Assembly (NCBI GenBank): GCA_002633005.1
Contig: NMRA01000125.1
Coordinates: 839,566 to 903,565, forward strand
Length of the DNA stretch: 64,000 nt
Source of the DNA: Phoronis australis
Lineage: Eukaryota; Phoronida; Phoronidae
Direction of reading: 5' to 3'
The notes under the pieces are model-generated. The model was not told the DNA's origin. It saw only the letters and a list, made by a program, of their open reading frames with translations, and did not search any database. The stretch's first letter is position 1. The number at the start of each line of letters is the position of its first letter. Below are positions 36,056-47,957 of the stretch, piece after piece. The translations under genes and the position numbers were made by a program.

Positions 36056-36068
36056 TGGCGCCCAACGT
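36056..36068 (+). other. Primer-binding site (tRNA-Lys)
   Basis: TGGCGCCCAACGT, two bases after the 5' LTR, matches the complement of the tRNA-Lys(CUU) 3' end for 13 bases. Confidence 0.8.
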
Positions 36069-36522
36069 AAATCGAACAAACCAGAACTTTTCTCTGACGA
36101 CGTCTGTAAAATTATGACCGTGCTACGGCCTTGCATGGAAAGTTGAACTGCTTGCTGACTTTACAAGACTTATGTCGCGACTCGGGTAAGAATTTTCTGG
36201 AAAGGACAATGTCTTAATTTGCTACTGTGGTCACAAGTTCGTGGTGGTGTCTGGAACGGATCCTCGTGCTCGCCAAGAACGGAACTTTCTGGACTATGTG
36301 TTTGACGACGCCCTATCCTGCAGGAAACTGGACTCAGTTGCATTTTGTGTCACTGAAAATGTTTTGTGTTACTGTTGTTTGACATAAGTTCACTTGATGT
36401 GCCGGGTATTGAGAGTTCTTTAATTTCTTAAGCTAGTGTATTTTCATGCTGTAGGTCGAGTTATCTCACATTATTGGGGTGATTCTAAGTTTGTTCATGT
36501 TCCGTATATTTCATCCTTTGTC

Positions 36523-37467
36523 ATGGATTCGCTGTGTGACAAATGTGTGATTGTTGGTGACGTACCAGAGTGTGAGGATGGTGAGTTGTTGAATTTTCTG
36601 CCCGCTGAAATTCGCAATGGCGTTAAGCATGCTTGGCGAGTTAACTTATCCTTTTATATCGTCTTTGATTCTGAAAAAATGGTTAACAAGTGTGTTAATT
36701 TTGTACGTAAGAACCATTTCAAGGATTTCAAATTGAAAATTTCAAAAGCTACTGTTACTGATGAGTCATTTCTCCGTGAATGTGCCGGTAAAAGTGATGA
36801 AAATATGTCATCGTTGATTTCATTGATAGGGGAGCTGTCTCCTGTTCAAAAGAAAATTGTGTCATCTGTTGTTGGGTCCGACGACCCTAGCAGTGTTGAG
36901 AGTAAACATGCGTCTTCAAGTGTGAACTCATGGGGTAATGTTTTTCATAGTGACCTTGTTCGCTTACCCGCATTTTCAGGTAGTGAGAGCTCGGGTGTTT
37001 CCTTTCAGCAGTGGTTAGGCGAAGTTCAGTGTTTGCAGGTTACGTTGCAAAACGATGGTTTTCTGAAACAAGCTATCAGACGCTCATTGAGGGGCAGTGC
37101 GGCTGAATTGCTTGAATGTGATTTGTCTGTAAACGAATTGCTTAGTAAGTTAAAGTCTAGATACGGTGATGTGTTACCTGTTGGAAAAATTGTTGAAAAA
37201 TTCTACAGTTCTAGACAGGATAAAAATGAAAGCGTTACCCAATGGGCTGGGCGCTTAGAGAAATTAGTAGTTCAAATGAAAATGTCTGAATCATGTCCCA
37301 TTCCGAAAGAGGCGCTGCCATCTGTGCTAAAATCACATTTTGTGTCTGGTTTGCTGTCAAATGACGTCAGACTTGGTCTAAAGCATTTTGTGGAACACAA
37401 TAGTGAAGAATCATTTGACGAGCTACTGATTTACGCCCGTCGTTTAGACATTGAGTTCAGCAGAAAA
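36523..37467 (+). CDS. Gag protein of the LTR element, PNMA-like, cut by the gap
   Basis: The first good ATG of a long open frame is at 36523; 315 residues are visible before the Ns. Residues 8-75 look like the N-terminal RRM-like region of PNMA proteins (CVIVGDVPECEDGE). Residues about 146-310 match the retroviral-type capsid fold of PNMA/Arc-related Gags, with PAFSGS, FQQWLGEVQC, AIRRSLRGSAAELL and FYSSRQDKNESV. A zinc knuckle, if present, would lie in the gap. Codon usage is T-rich at third positions, unlike the host genes. The fold assignment is by pattern only. Confidence 0.8.
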
Positions 37468-38425
37468 NNNNNNNNNNNNNNNNNNNNNNNNNNNNNNNNN
37501 NNNNNNNNNNNNNNNNNNNNNNNNNNNNNNNNNNNNNNNNNNNNNNNNNNNNNNNNNNNNNNNNNNNNNNNNNNNNNNNNNNNNNNNNNNNNNNNNNNNN
37601 NNNNNNNNNNNNNNNNNNNNNNNNNNNNNNNNNNNNNNNNNNNNNNNNNNNNNNNNNNNNNNNNNNNNNNNNNNNNNNNNNNNNNNNNNNNNNNNNNNNN
37701 NNNNNNNNNNNNNNNNNNNNNNNNNNNNNNNNNNNNNNNNNNNNNNNNNNNNNNNNNNNNNNNNNNNNNNNNNNNNNNNNNNNNNNNNNNNNNNNNNNNN
37801 NNNNNNNNNNNNNNNNNNNNNNNNNNNNNNNNNNNNNNNNNNNNNNNNNNNNNNNNNNNNNNNNNNNNNNNNNNNNNNNNNNNNNNNNNNNNNNNNNNNN
37901 NNNNNNNNNNNNNNNNNNNNNNNNNNNNNNNNNNNNNNNNNNNNNNNNNNNNNNNNNNNNNNNNNNNNNNNNNNNNNNNNNNNNNNNNNNNNNNNNNNNN
38001 NNNNNNNNNNNNNNNNNNNNNNNNNNNNNNNNNNNNNNNNNNNNNNNNNNNNNNNNNNNNNNNNNNNNNNNNNNNNNNNNNNNNNNNNNNNNNNNNNNNN
38101 NNNNNNNNNNNNNNNNNNNNNNNNNNNNNNNNNNNNNNNNNNNNNNNNNNNNNNNNNNNNNNNNNNNNNNNNNNNNNNNNNNNNNNNNNNNNNNNNNNNN
38201 NNNNNNNNNNNNNNNNNNNNNNNNNNNNNNNNNNNNNNNNNNNNNNNNNNNNNNNNNNNNNNNNNNNNNNNNNNNNNNNNNNNNNNNNNNNNNNNNNNNN
38301 NNNNNNNNNNNNNNNNNNNNNNNNNNNNNNNNNNNNNNNNNNNNNNNNNNNNNNNNNNNNNNNNNNNNNNNNNNNNNNNNNNNNNNNNNNNNNNNNNNNN
38401 NNNNNNNNNNNNNNNNNNNNNNNNN
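37468..38425. other. Assembly gap (958 N)
   Basis: Unresolved sequence inside the retrotransposon. Any open frame across it is meaningless. Confidence 1.
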
Positions 38426-38593
38426 AGTATCATAGGGAGGAATAAAATTCAGAATGCATTTGGTTCAGTTCCTTATCACATTGTCTCTCGGAGAAATAAT
38501 GTGTATTCTGTGCGGGCGGCAGATGGTGCCGGACCGATTAAAACTGTAAATAGGTCGGAGATCTTGGATGGTAGGGACTTGGTAGGTCTGTAG
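38426..38593 (+). CDS. C-terminal end of Pol (after integrase)
   Basis: The open frame leaving the gap ends with VRAADGAGPIKTVNRSEIL before a stop at 38593. The pattern DGxGPxKxxxR is typical of the integrase C-terminal tail in Gypsy elements of marine invertebrates. It is a fragment; its start is in the gap. Confidence 0.65.
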   Translation, partial: SIIGRNKIQNAFGSVPYHIVSRRNNVYSVRAADGAGPIKTVNRSEILDGRDLVGL

Positions 38594-38759
38594 TATTTTG
38601 AGTTTTGCTGCTGTTGCGAGCGCGCCAGGCGTTGCCGTGCTGAAAGTGGAATGTGCGTTGTGATGTCTGTAGCCAGTACGAGGAGACTGAATGATTTCCA
38701 TTTCACTGCGCTTTGTTTTCATATTGTATGTTAATGATGTCGGGACGACATTTTTTGTT

Positions 38760-38770
38760 AGGGGGGAGAA
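38760..38770 (+). other. Polypurine tract
   Basis: AGGGGGGAGAA immediately before the 3' LTR, the expected plus-strand primer. Confidence 0.85.
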
Positions 38771-39060
38771 TGTGACGGGACGTTCGTAACTACGCTTATT
38801 GTTATTCTTATTTAGTTGCAAATGTTCAGTTATTCTTATGCTAATGTCTTTGTTGCGTCTCTGTTCGCCTTTGTTACGGGGGCATGTGGGCGCGACTGTA
38901 TGTGTCGGGCACTTCGCTAGCGACAGGCTTAGGAGAAGGGTGTTTCCTTCTTTTGCTTTCATGGAAAGTTGATCGTTATCATGTGCAAATTGAACTGAAA
39001 CGAATGCCTGATGAGAGAAAATACATATTCTGAAGTCCAGTGGAGACTTACTCTGTTACA
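38771..39060 (+). repeat. 3' LTR
   Basis: 290 bp, followed by TTAA. No difference from the 5' LTR seen. Confidence 0.95.
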
Positions 39061-39343
39061 TTAATACAAGCTATAGCGTGTGACCTTACTTTGTAAATGA
39101 CCTCATGCGACTACTTCACCAGTTGCATTGGTACAGCACTCCGACACGTGAGGAGTAGTCTTGATCACCTCCTCAGTTCACAAAAAATCGTTTGCTTTGT
39201 GCATTGTTACATTATAGTCTGGGAACGACATGTATATCACACGATTTCAATTCGTTCGTGTAAATCTTCAACGATGGATATTGATTTGTAATGCAAAATC
39301 AGGGATGAATGTCTGTTGTGCGGTAAACACTTTTTGTGCGACA

Positions 39344-39418
39344 TTCCCTCGGGGGTCGTTCCCTCGGGGGTCGTTCCCTCGGGAGTCGTTCCCTCGGGAG
39401 TTCTTCCCTCGGAGGTTG
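39344..39418 (+). repeat. 15-bp minisatellite, 5 copies
   Basis: Units TTCCCTCGGGGGTCG with small changes (GGGAGTCG, GGGAGTTC, GGAGGTTG). The unit is a multiple of three, so artificial Phe-Pro-Arg-Gly/Glu-Ser frames appear. It is not evidence of a gene. Confidence 0.95.
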
Positions 39419-39985
39419 ACAAGTTTCCAGCCACCTACCCGCAGCATCGCGATCGACGCGAAATGTCGACGGTGGTTGCTCTGTTGGACACATTTTGTGA
39501 GACCCAACATTTACTCGCCAGCGGATCTCACTTGGATGATGCATGCGGACGTGGCGCTCAGTTTGGTGATTTTTTAATGACCAGTTTACTAGCAGGAAAG
39601 CGGTGCCTTTCCTTATTAAAGTCCAAAAACATTCACTTTTTGTATTGTGAATGTTCAATAGGGGTCCATTTTCCAGCAAAATTCTGTTTAAAAGAATTCA
39701 GTACAAAGTTTTTTTTTCAATTTCATTCAATAAGCAAACATTATATAGAATTTCAGACCCGACAAAAAGAATTATGTCTTAAGAAAGAATGAAAATGATG
39801 TTTTCATAGAATCCAAATGTTCAAGTCCCTCATAATCGTGTTAGAAAGGCACGGTTTTGTTTTGTTTGATGACTCTGAAAGAGTGGGTACCCTAATTTTC
39901 ATTGCGTTCCACGCACGTGACGAAAAATACGCTCTCCCGTGAGTTATCCTTCGGACTTGATAGATTTTGCAACTATATTTGTGAG

Positions 39986-40042
39986 GTGACCCAGGGGCTG
40001 GAGGGCTATAGCCCCCCACTTATTTCAGTGCTGCGCCGCCCC
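39986..40042 (+). mobile_element. GGCGCACC hairpin-repeat family, copy 2 (partial)
   Basis: GGGGCTGGAGGGCTATAGCC followed by CCCCACTTATTTCAGTGCTG and CGCCGCCC. The left end is eroded. Confidence 0.6.
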
Positions 40043-40804
40043 TAGAATATGTTGGTGATGAGACGCCTCCTCAAATTTGGGTGAACACAGAACTTAGTAC
40101 ATGCAGTACTCAACTATCTCACAACATCTGACTTTATCATTAGGGCGTAATTATAAACACCACGTTTAACTTGTAATTTGAAGAGACACGTGTGCGAGCA
40201 CTTATAAATTAAGCCCGCTCGTCTTTAATTTCAATAATTCATCTTGTTGACTTTAAAATAAGCGAGCGAACTGTTTGATATCGACACGGGGATCAGTTTC
40301 ACGGGTGCAGATGCTTCAGTATAACACCGAGCAAATGTCCATCATTGCGGTAGCCGGCATACTTGTGGTCAGATCGGGGTCTATCATTTTACGCAAATTA
40401 ATTTAATACGAAAACAAACGCCGGAAATCCCACTCAGTCCAGGTGGCAGTAAACACGTGCAATACACGTTTATACATTGATACTTCTATCCCTGGGCCTA
40501 TTTTCCTGTTTATTCCCCGACGTAGGGTCGTTGTTTATTTATCCACTAATCGGCAGTACTGCAGTGGGGCATAGGCGCACGTAGGCGCAGCCAACAACTT
40601 TTGGCATTTGAACGTAGCGCCTACGCACCGAAAGTTACGTTCAGTGCTGAAGGTGATACGGTAGGCTTTGGGCGCCTACTTACCTTTAATTTTACCATTA
40701 CAGCACTGCTAATCGGACCTCCATAAGAAACATTACGCTGATTGCCGTCTGAACAAGTCGCGTGGGGGCAATGCTAGACAATGCAGTAACAACATCGCAC
40801 GTTA

Positions 40805-41290
40805 TGTTGGACCCTAGAAAAATCTCCATATTTGGCAAACTTTGTCGCATCACGTATCAGAAATGGTGGGTGATCGGATTCATTTTGGAACGTTCATATG
40901 CTATGCTTTATGCAACTGTTCTCCAGATAGTGTAAGGAGTTAAAAATGTTCCACTTTTACGAGGTACTAAACAGTAGGACTTCTACGATATGATTTCGTA
41001 GAGTTCCATAACACAAACGATATAATAGCTTGCAAAATCGTAACAGCGTTTTGAGATTTCATGCTAAAAATTTACATCAAAGGAAATTTGGTCATGTCGT
41101 TAATACATGTACCGTCGTTTTGCTATAAAAGCAGTTTTCTATTTTCGCTAAATTTTACTCGAAAGAAATGGACATGTGGCCAAATTAAAGACAGGTTGGC
41201 ATTTGGCAAAAATTAATTCTACAGGCTTTCTACGTTCTCGAAATAGATATTTTATTTAGTTAAAATCTAGTTTTTATAGGTATTATAGGC
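40805..41290 (+). repeat. Old dispersed repeat, copy 3
   Basis: Contains CACGTATCAGAAATGGTGGG, GACATGTGGCCAAATTAAAG and GAAATAGATATTTTATTTAG, aligning in order with the copies at 26.1 and 28.5 kb. Confidence 0.5.
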
Positions 41291-41299
41291 TAAATACAC

Positions 41300-43500
41300 G
41301 TACATGTTGATAAGGGTCTATATAACCTCTATGGCCGTGTGGTTCAATTACTTCAAAAATGCAAAGCGGAAGTCGTCGAATAATCAGTTTTGAACTATAG
41401 ACCGGTAACCAAGTGCACCAGTAATGAAAAACACACCAAAAAGAATAAACAGCAGGTTTACAACATTCTGATGAAAACGTACATGTTTGAGGCATGGAAG
41501 TATCGCACTTGAAAAATGAATATTACAAACGTAAGCAGTTATAGTTGACGTGTGATTAGATTCAAAGAGGGAGATTGTGTTAACAGAAAATACACTTCTA
41601 TTAATAACCTTTCACAGACGGCGAAAATCGACGCGTGTGCATGTAGTCGAGGAACATAAAATGTGTGGCGTACAGGGTATGAGTGCCTCCTATCCAGAAA
41701 CCCGGTAAAATGTCTGTTTTAGATAGATGCTACATATTTACTCTTTCTAGATTATAAAATTTCAGCTGTTCATGAACTTATATCTATATAACGCTATATA
41801 TGCCTGAGCCTATGCTCTGCTCGAGGATACCCCCCCCCCCTCTTCATCCATCCTCAGTTCGTCTACAGAAACCAACACTGCTAAGGCCACCAAAATCGTT
41901 AATTACTGTTTATTTCCATATGTATTTTGCTGCCTCATTAGACAAAATACGAAACGTAACTCCATTGAACAAAATATCAGACTCTACAAAATTTGGCTAT
42001 TGGTAAATTAAGAATATGTAAACAGTCAATGTTTTGATAACTGGCATGTAGTGCTTTTCAAGACTGCGGCGTCATGTGATCACTGTGTTCTTGGTGGTTG
42101 AACAGAACCGTTCAGTACGTTAGAAAGTCTCGTTACGGCATCGGGAGCCTTGATTTACTATCCACGTTCTATTTGCGGGCTAATCAACTGCGGGAGCTTG
42201 TTGACGAATGTCAATAGTGGAATGCAGGCCGAGTTGAAATTCGCAACCCTGGCCTATGAAAACCTAGTATACACAAGTCAGTCATAGAATACTTATGTTT
42301 ATTACTATACAATCCACATAACAATATTTTTTTAAAGAAGTTACACTATAGACTCTATTCACGCGGCGGCCATTAAAATCCAAAGCGAGGCTCACTGCGA
42401 TAAACAAAGCGAAAGTAGACATTGCGTGAGTTAAATAGCCGGTCTTTCGAGTCCAACCTGGATACTGAATTTTAATGATGTGTCGACAATTAAACACAGA
42501 GACGCAGAAAATTACATTAGAGAACAAGTTAAGACGCCAAAGAGTTGTCTGACGAAAGGGTTTAATTTTTTTTCGGAAAACTAGGTTCGAAACATGAAAA
42601 GTAAATATGACCAAATTGCAGCAATCGTGGTGTTAAGGATTAGGTATTATGGTGAATGCAGGGTTACGTTTTTTCTTGTAAATAAAATACTTTCTACGCG
42701 GACCAGGTCATCTGCTCGTATTGTTGACGAGTTGCAGACATATTCGACAGTGGTGGCTGTCATGTGCAATTAGTCACATCTGGTTTAATTTGTTGATCAA
42801 GAATATTAACATCAAGCATATAGGATGATCCTATGCACTCACTGGGACTAACAGTTGATTTGTCATTGATCTGAAAGAATAGTTGATGTTATTAAATACA
42901 TTTTTTATTAAAATAATAAACCAGACTCGTAATTGAAAATAAAAATGATTTGACCATCAATTCTGCTTTCATGGTTGTAATAATTCTTACGTCTATTTTA
43001 TGTGTTAGATTTCAAATATCAATCTGGACCAAGTTGAATTTTAAATTAAAACACCTAATTCGTTCGTCCAAAACATAACCTCGTTTTAGAACTCAATTTC
43101 AGTTAACTGGACAATGCAATCATAGTTATCATGTTTCTTCAGGAACCTCGTTCATCCGAGGGGAAAGGTGCCAGTGCCTACTGAGAGGCGATTTTTTCGC
43201 CGAGTGAGGGCGGGAACAATCTACCTCCCGATCACCATCAATAGCACCCCCGCCATGTTGCAAGCTCTCATAGGCTCTGTCTCAATTTAAAGTAGCCTTT
43301 TGTGCTTTTAAAAATTGTCACCTGTGTGGTTACAAATGACGTGAACTCAGAGAGATTTTTCACTAGGGGAATTTTTATACCTCGTGGGGGGAATTTCGCT
43401 TGATATTTCAATATTTTTGAGAGGGGAATAGGACCGATATTGGGCCCCAGATTTGAGGGATTGAGGGCCCTGTTCTTTTTGGAAAGAAGAATTATAATGT
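41300..43500. other. Intergenic, nothing coding recognised
   Basis: AT-rich with short frames only. A 48-codon open stretch at 43142-43290 follows a fair acceptor but has no recognisable homology. Confidence 0.5.
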
Positions 43501-43504
43501 TTCA

Positions 43505-43815
43505 ACCCTTAGCAGGGGCGGATCCAGGATTTTGAGTTTGGGGGGCAGGGCACAGGAATAAGCAGCATTTCGGCAGGTGCGCGCGCCCAGCCTAAAATCT
43601 GGGGATGCAGGGGTCTTGAGTTCTTGGGTTTGCAGACCTGTTGACTAAAAAAAAATGGTAAACGGGGTAGTCATTCAGCGCCTATGCGTTGTTTATTCAC
43701 CCCCCAAGACCCCCTGGTTGCGCTCGTGTGCTAGTCAGCAATTCGCACCCGAACTCAAAAATGGGATTTGATACAATTTTAGGGGGGCACCCCCTCCCCC
43801 AAATCCGTAGTCATG
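43505..43815 (+). mobile_element. GGCGGATCC-family repeat, copy with inverted ends
   Basis: Starts GGGGCGGATCCAGGATTTTG and ends CCCCAAATCCGTAGTC. A GTGCGCGCGCCCAGCCTAAA piece inside resembles an end of the GCGCACC MITE, suggesting a nested insertion. Confidence 0.6.
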
Positions 43816-46800
43816 AAAATACAGCCTGGCATTCTCCGGTCGTTACTACATGATGCTTGACAACTGACCAAGATACGCGACAACATATGATCTACTCATT
43901 TCGAAAACATTTATTTTACACGGACATATTTTGCTTCGTCGCGGCGTATGGCAACGACCCAACGCTTCCGAATCTCACGTCTTTAGAGATTGTAAAGCAA
44001 ACAGTTGCGTGTCAGTATTTTTTCTAGCCGTTCGCGGAACAACACGGACGGAAACACAGACTCTTATGCCGATAAGCTAACAGAGCTATCGTAGCGAGCC
44101 TCGTTTTGGAACGCGCCTCCTATCGGCGTGAATAGGGTCTATACATGTATAGTGGAGATCAACTGATTTTCACAACTATACAAGGACGAATATCCTAACT
44201 ATGGGCCGCTGATGGATACAGAATGTCCAGAGGGGGCCCCAAAATTACATCCCGGCAATTCTGTTTTGTTCATCCCCACAGGGAAAGGGCGGCCCTAAGA
44301 CCCCTACACTGTAAGTATGCCAACGTGGTGCACGTCACGATCAATTCGAAGAATAATCTGCCTCCATTGAATAGACAATGCTTCAGATGTGGCAAGGTAG
44401 ACAAGACATCTCGAGCTCCCATATCACAAAGTTACCAAACATGATGGCGCGATATGTGTCCGCCCGGTACAATTGTCTCCTGAACAAAGTGAGATTTTTT
44501 TGTGCAGATGCTCAAACTATCGCATCAAAAAGTATGGCAGCAATTGGAAATTATTGGAGCATACTACGTGTGCGTATTATCAAGCAGGCTACCAACTCTA
44601 CAAGAACTATATTGATTCGCTATTCTATCTACATGTGTAGACTTCGGTGTACTTACCAATACAATTGTCAATATGTTCATCGCGCTTATTTTTATCAGTA
44701 GTCATTCGCACTGAGACGTCTTCTTATCGAGACTGGGCAGTATGCGTAGAAAGCACGATACTACATTTACAGTCAAAGGATAGAGAGTGAATCACATCCA
44801 CGTACGCGCCTCTTAATTCCGGCTACGGACTAGCGACGCGCTTATGGAAACTTGTCCCCCTGCCTAGGTGCGTTTGGTCACCGCGATAACACGGGTGAGA
44901 AACAACATGACAGCCGGTCCTCTAAACAGGACCTCCGGGGATCAAATGGGACCGCCGCACCAGAAAATGGGACTGACGCACCTAAAAACAAGTAGAGCAT
45001 TTTCGGCGCTGTTTTGGAACTGAAGCCGCCGGGTCGTGCATGTGCAGGCCTGAAGGTCGTGCATGTGTGGTCTGAAGGCAGTGCATGTGCCGGTGTGAAG
45101 ATTTTTACCGCGGATTTGGTGTCTGTGAGGGGCTGGGATTTATCTGGAATTTAGAGGCGCTGCCATAAAATTGTTTCCACCCTGTATGTTGTCAAATGCG
45201 ATGAAAATCAGATTATCAGTCTCTGAGGACGAAAAGATGAAAGTTTGTCCTTTTTAACCTATGCGGGCAGCACGTCCCAGTACGGGTTCACGACCGCATA
45301 CTACATCTATGGTTACGCAATCATGACCTAGGCATCGGGTATTACATAGGGTTCGTGCATGTGGGTCGCGTGCAGTTGGAGAGTGCACTCTGGCTGTAGT
45401 CGCAGCATTTCGACTCTGTCGTTACTCAGAGATTTGGCGGCTGCAACACGACTATTGCCACCTAGCGTTGTCCACAAAAAGTCAACAATGGCACTCGTAA
45501 CATTTACGCTCTACAAGACGACATGGATTTTTGGTATGCTTGGGTAATAAATAAAGCATTGGTTCCGATTAATAGGCGAGTACTCATATTTTTAGAATAT
45601 TTTAGTAGTATTTTTGGAAACCCTGCATACATGTACATGTATAGGTGGGTGCCACATTTGCAAAAGGACTCGGTCTGCGATCGAGCCTGGGAAATATAGG
45701 GACAACCGAGTGGTGGGCACTGGCAGTGACGGCCACTCACTGCAGCCTAGCTTCCCTCAAATGTCGCAATTCTGGTCATAAACACAACGTATCAAATGTT
45801 ACATTCTCAAAAATATTTGTATAGCTACACGTAGGCTCTATTAAACACATGGGTTATTCACGTAAACGTGATTTTACGCTTATCATGATGCGCCCTGGAG
45901 TGAAACTTGAAAAAACGCATTTTGCCGCTTCCTAACTTAATGCAGAGCCCGCATGAGTGACCGACAAGGTTGCGGCTGCAATCGTCTCTACACTAAAAAA
46001 AACTCCCTTCAGCATTAACTTTCACTACAACGTGTTCCTACCGTGTGTCAGTTTATCTTGGGGTTCATCAGTCTGCGAATCCTCGCTGCTGATGCCAACT
46101 TCGTTTATCAATTCCCTGTTGTCTAAGGACACGCGTTGGCAGTCAGATTCCTTCAAAAACAAATACAAATAAACGTCACGCGTTGGCAGTTAACTCATCC
46201 CTCAAAAGCCAATGAAAACCAACCTAATAGCAAGCGTTTGGAAACTAAATACACGTAACAAAAGTGAATCGATCCAAACCTAAACATACACCTGTATAAC
46301 GTGGAGAACTTAATGAGCAAGTGTGCGCGGACGAGCGTTGCACAAAAATATGGAAATTTCATTTGCTAAAAAAGCAGACGTTCATTTCAGTACGTTAGTA
46401 TTTCAGACGCCAACAGACTACATTATACCGAAAGCGACTTAATGTATTCAGATGCTTTCCATTCATCACACTTATTTCGGCAATAAGTGGTCCAAAAATA
46501 TGCATTTCAAAAACGAGCCTCTGTGTAATACAAATCCATTACTGCAATTAGCTATGTAATTTGTGAAACAAGTTACAGAAGCCCTCCTGGTTTGTCGTGG
46601 ATGAACGGGAAACGAAGATAATCGGCTAAATATACTCGGCCACCAGCCAACAGATTGCTGTTCTATAATTAGGATGGTGGACGTGTCCGGTCATTTTTGT
46701 TTGTTTACTTTCATTCGTCCACTGTTTAGCAATACGATGAGTAAGGGAAAAGATTAAATTTCGTATCAAAAACTATCAGAGTGAACAACCCGTAACTCAA

Positions 46801-47370
46801 AACGCAGCATTAATTAGATTCGGATCAAACGACGATGAAGAAAATTTGTGACACAGGCGGATTTAGGTTGTCGTAAGGGGACCCAATCACAATATTTGAA
46901 GGCCAAAAGTATCTGCGTGAGATTTAAGAATGGCACGCTGGTGGTCATACTTTGGTCTTACCCTTCACCCTAGATACGCCTGTGAAGCAATTCACATTAC
47001 ACATGGTTCACCACCTTACAGTCTCATATTAAGTACATACGTACATGCACATGTAGTTCAAAATTTTCAACTGAAGAATTCAACTGTGTTTTGACGCAAA
47101 GTATCGTTTACTTTTCACAACAAGTTAAGTAGCCTCAACTGGAGTTTTGTAGAGCTCAGGGATGTCCATATGATACAATTATTCCATAAAGTACATGTGA
47201 AGGCAATCGAAAATTTTGCCTCTCACACATCGTTATGTGCATATTTGAACGAAATTACTGTAATTATAATGACTGCCGCAAAAGTAATCTTACTGGCCCT
47301 GATTTACAAGTGTACATGCATATTCAATCGCAGAGTTTTCTCAAACACACGCTGGTTAGCAAAGTATACA
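43816..47370. other. Intergenic, nothing coding recognised
   Basis: Short frames only. A 22-23-bp imperfect triplicate (GTCGTGCATGTG...TGAAG) lies at 45032-45100. Confidence 0.5.
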
Positions 47371-47375
47371 GCATG

Positions 47376-47445
47376 TGCGGCGCACCCTATGGGGGGGGGC
47401 TGAGGAGCTACAGGCCACCCACTTATTTCAGTTCTGCTCCGCCCA
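47376..47445 (+). mobile_element. GGCGCACC hairpin-repeat family, copy 3
   Basis: GCGGCGCACCCTATGGGGGG, then CCCACTTATTTCAGTTCTGC and TCCGCCC. Confidence 0.6.
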
Positions 47446-47957
47446 TACAGCGCGGGATAACCATGACAAGGCGATATTTGATGGACAGCTTGTTCCTGGT
47501 GAGCGGCACATAAACGATATTACCAAAAATCGTGACCTAATTATGAAAGAGGCACTGGATTCAGTCGCAAAGTTGACAGGGGTCCTTTGCAGACGCTCCG
47601 GGGAGTGTACTCTATCCATAACAACGGACAGAGAAAAAGAGGCACAGCCACTCAAAATTCAAGCCAACGTGAAGCTTGGGCAACCAAGGAATGGGTATCC
47701 GAGGCAATGCGAAATGATGAAAACCCCTACTCGATACTAATCACCGACCCTCTTTTTCATCGCCATCTCTTCCCGTGACCCTGCCGAAGATGCCAGTCTT
47801 ACCGATATCACACAAGGTCAGAGCACCGACCAGAAAAATCTGCTAACCCGATACAATTGCGCCAAATCACCGGTACAAGTCATGTGCCCATCTGTAATGG
47901 CACTTGAAGTAAAATACCAATCTGAGTTGGCAGCACCTCTCTATAACTACGCCTTCT
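47446..47957 (+). pseudogene. Decayed coding stretch, identity unknown
   Basis: Three plus-strand frames overlap end to end: one to about 47740 (with AIFDGQLVPGERHINDITKN), one to 47778 (EWVSEAMRNDENPYSILITD) and one from 47741 to 47957. The composition is protein-like and more GC-rich than its surroundings. Two frameshifts would be needed to read it as one protein. I do not recognise the family; a host pseudogene or old transposon gene are both possible, and chance is not excluded. Confidence 0.3.

Larger units (their letters stand above)
35764..39060 (+). mobile_element. Young LTR retrotransposon (Ty3/Gypsy-like, PNMA-type Gag), pol in an assembly gap
   Basis: Two 290-bp LTRs (35764-36053 and 38771-39060) look identical, begin TGTGAC and end TTACA, and are flanked by a TTAA target-site duplication. 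The primer-binding site TGGCGCCCAACGT at 36056-36068 complements the 3' end of a lysine tRNA. A polypurine tract AGGGGGGAGAA abuts the 3' LTR. A gag-like frame lies at 36523 onward and a pol C-terminus at 38426-38593. Between them are 958 Ns, so protease, reverse transcriptase, RNase H and most of integrase are unseen; the real element is probably longer. Identical LTRs imply recent insertion. Confidence 0.93.

Noticed and set aside
37444-38445. Long open frames on both strands across the 958-N gap
   Set aside because: Undefined residues carry no information; only the parts outside the Ns are interpretable.
43142-43290. 48-codon open stretch after a CTTCAG acceptor (NLVHPRGKVPVPTE...)
   Set aside because: No recognisable family and no partner exon; the reverse strand has an equally plausible YY1-like AACATGGCGG site, so it is ambiguous.
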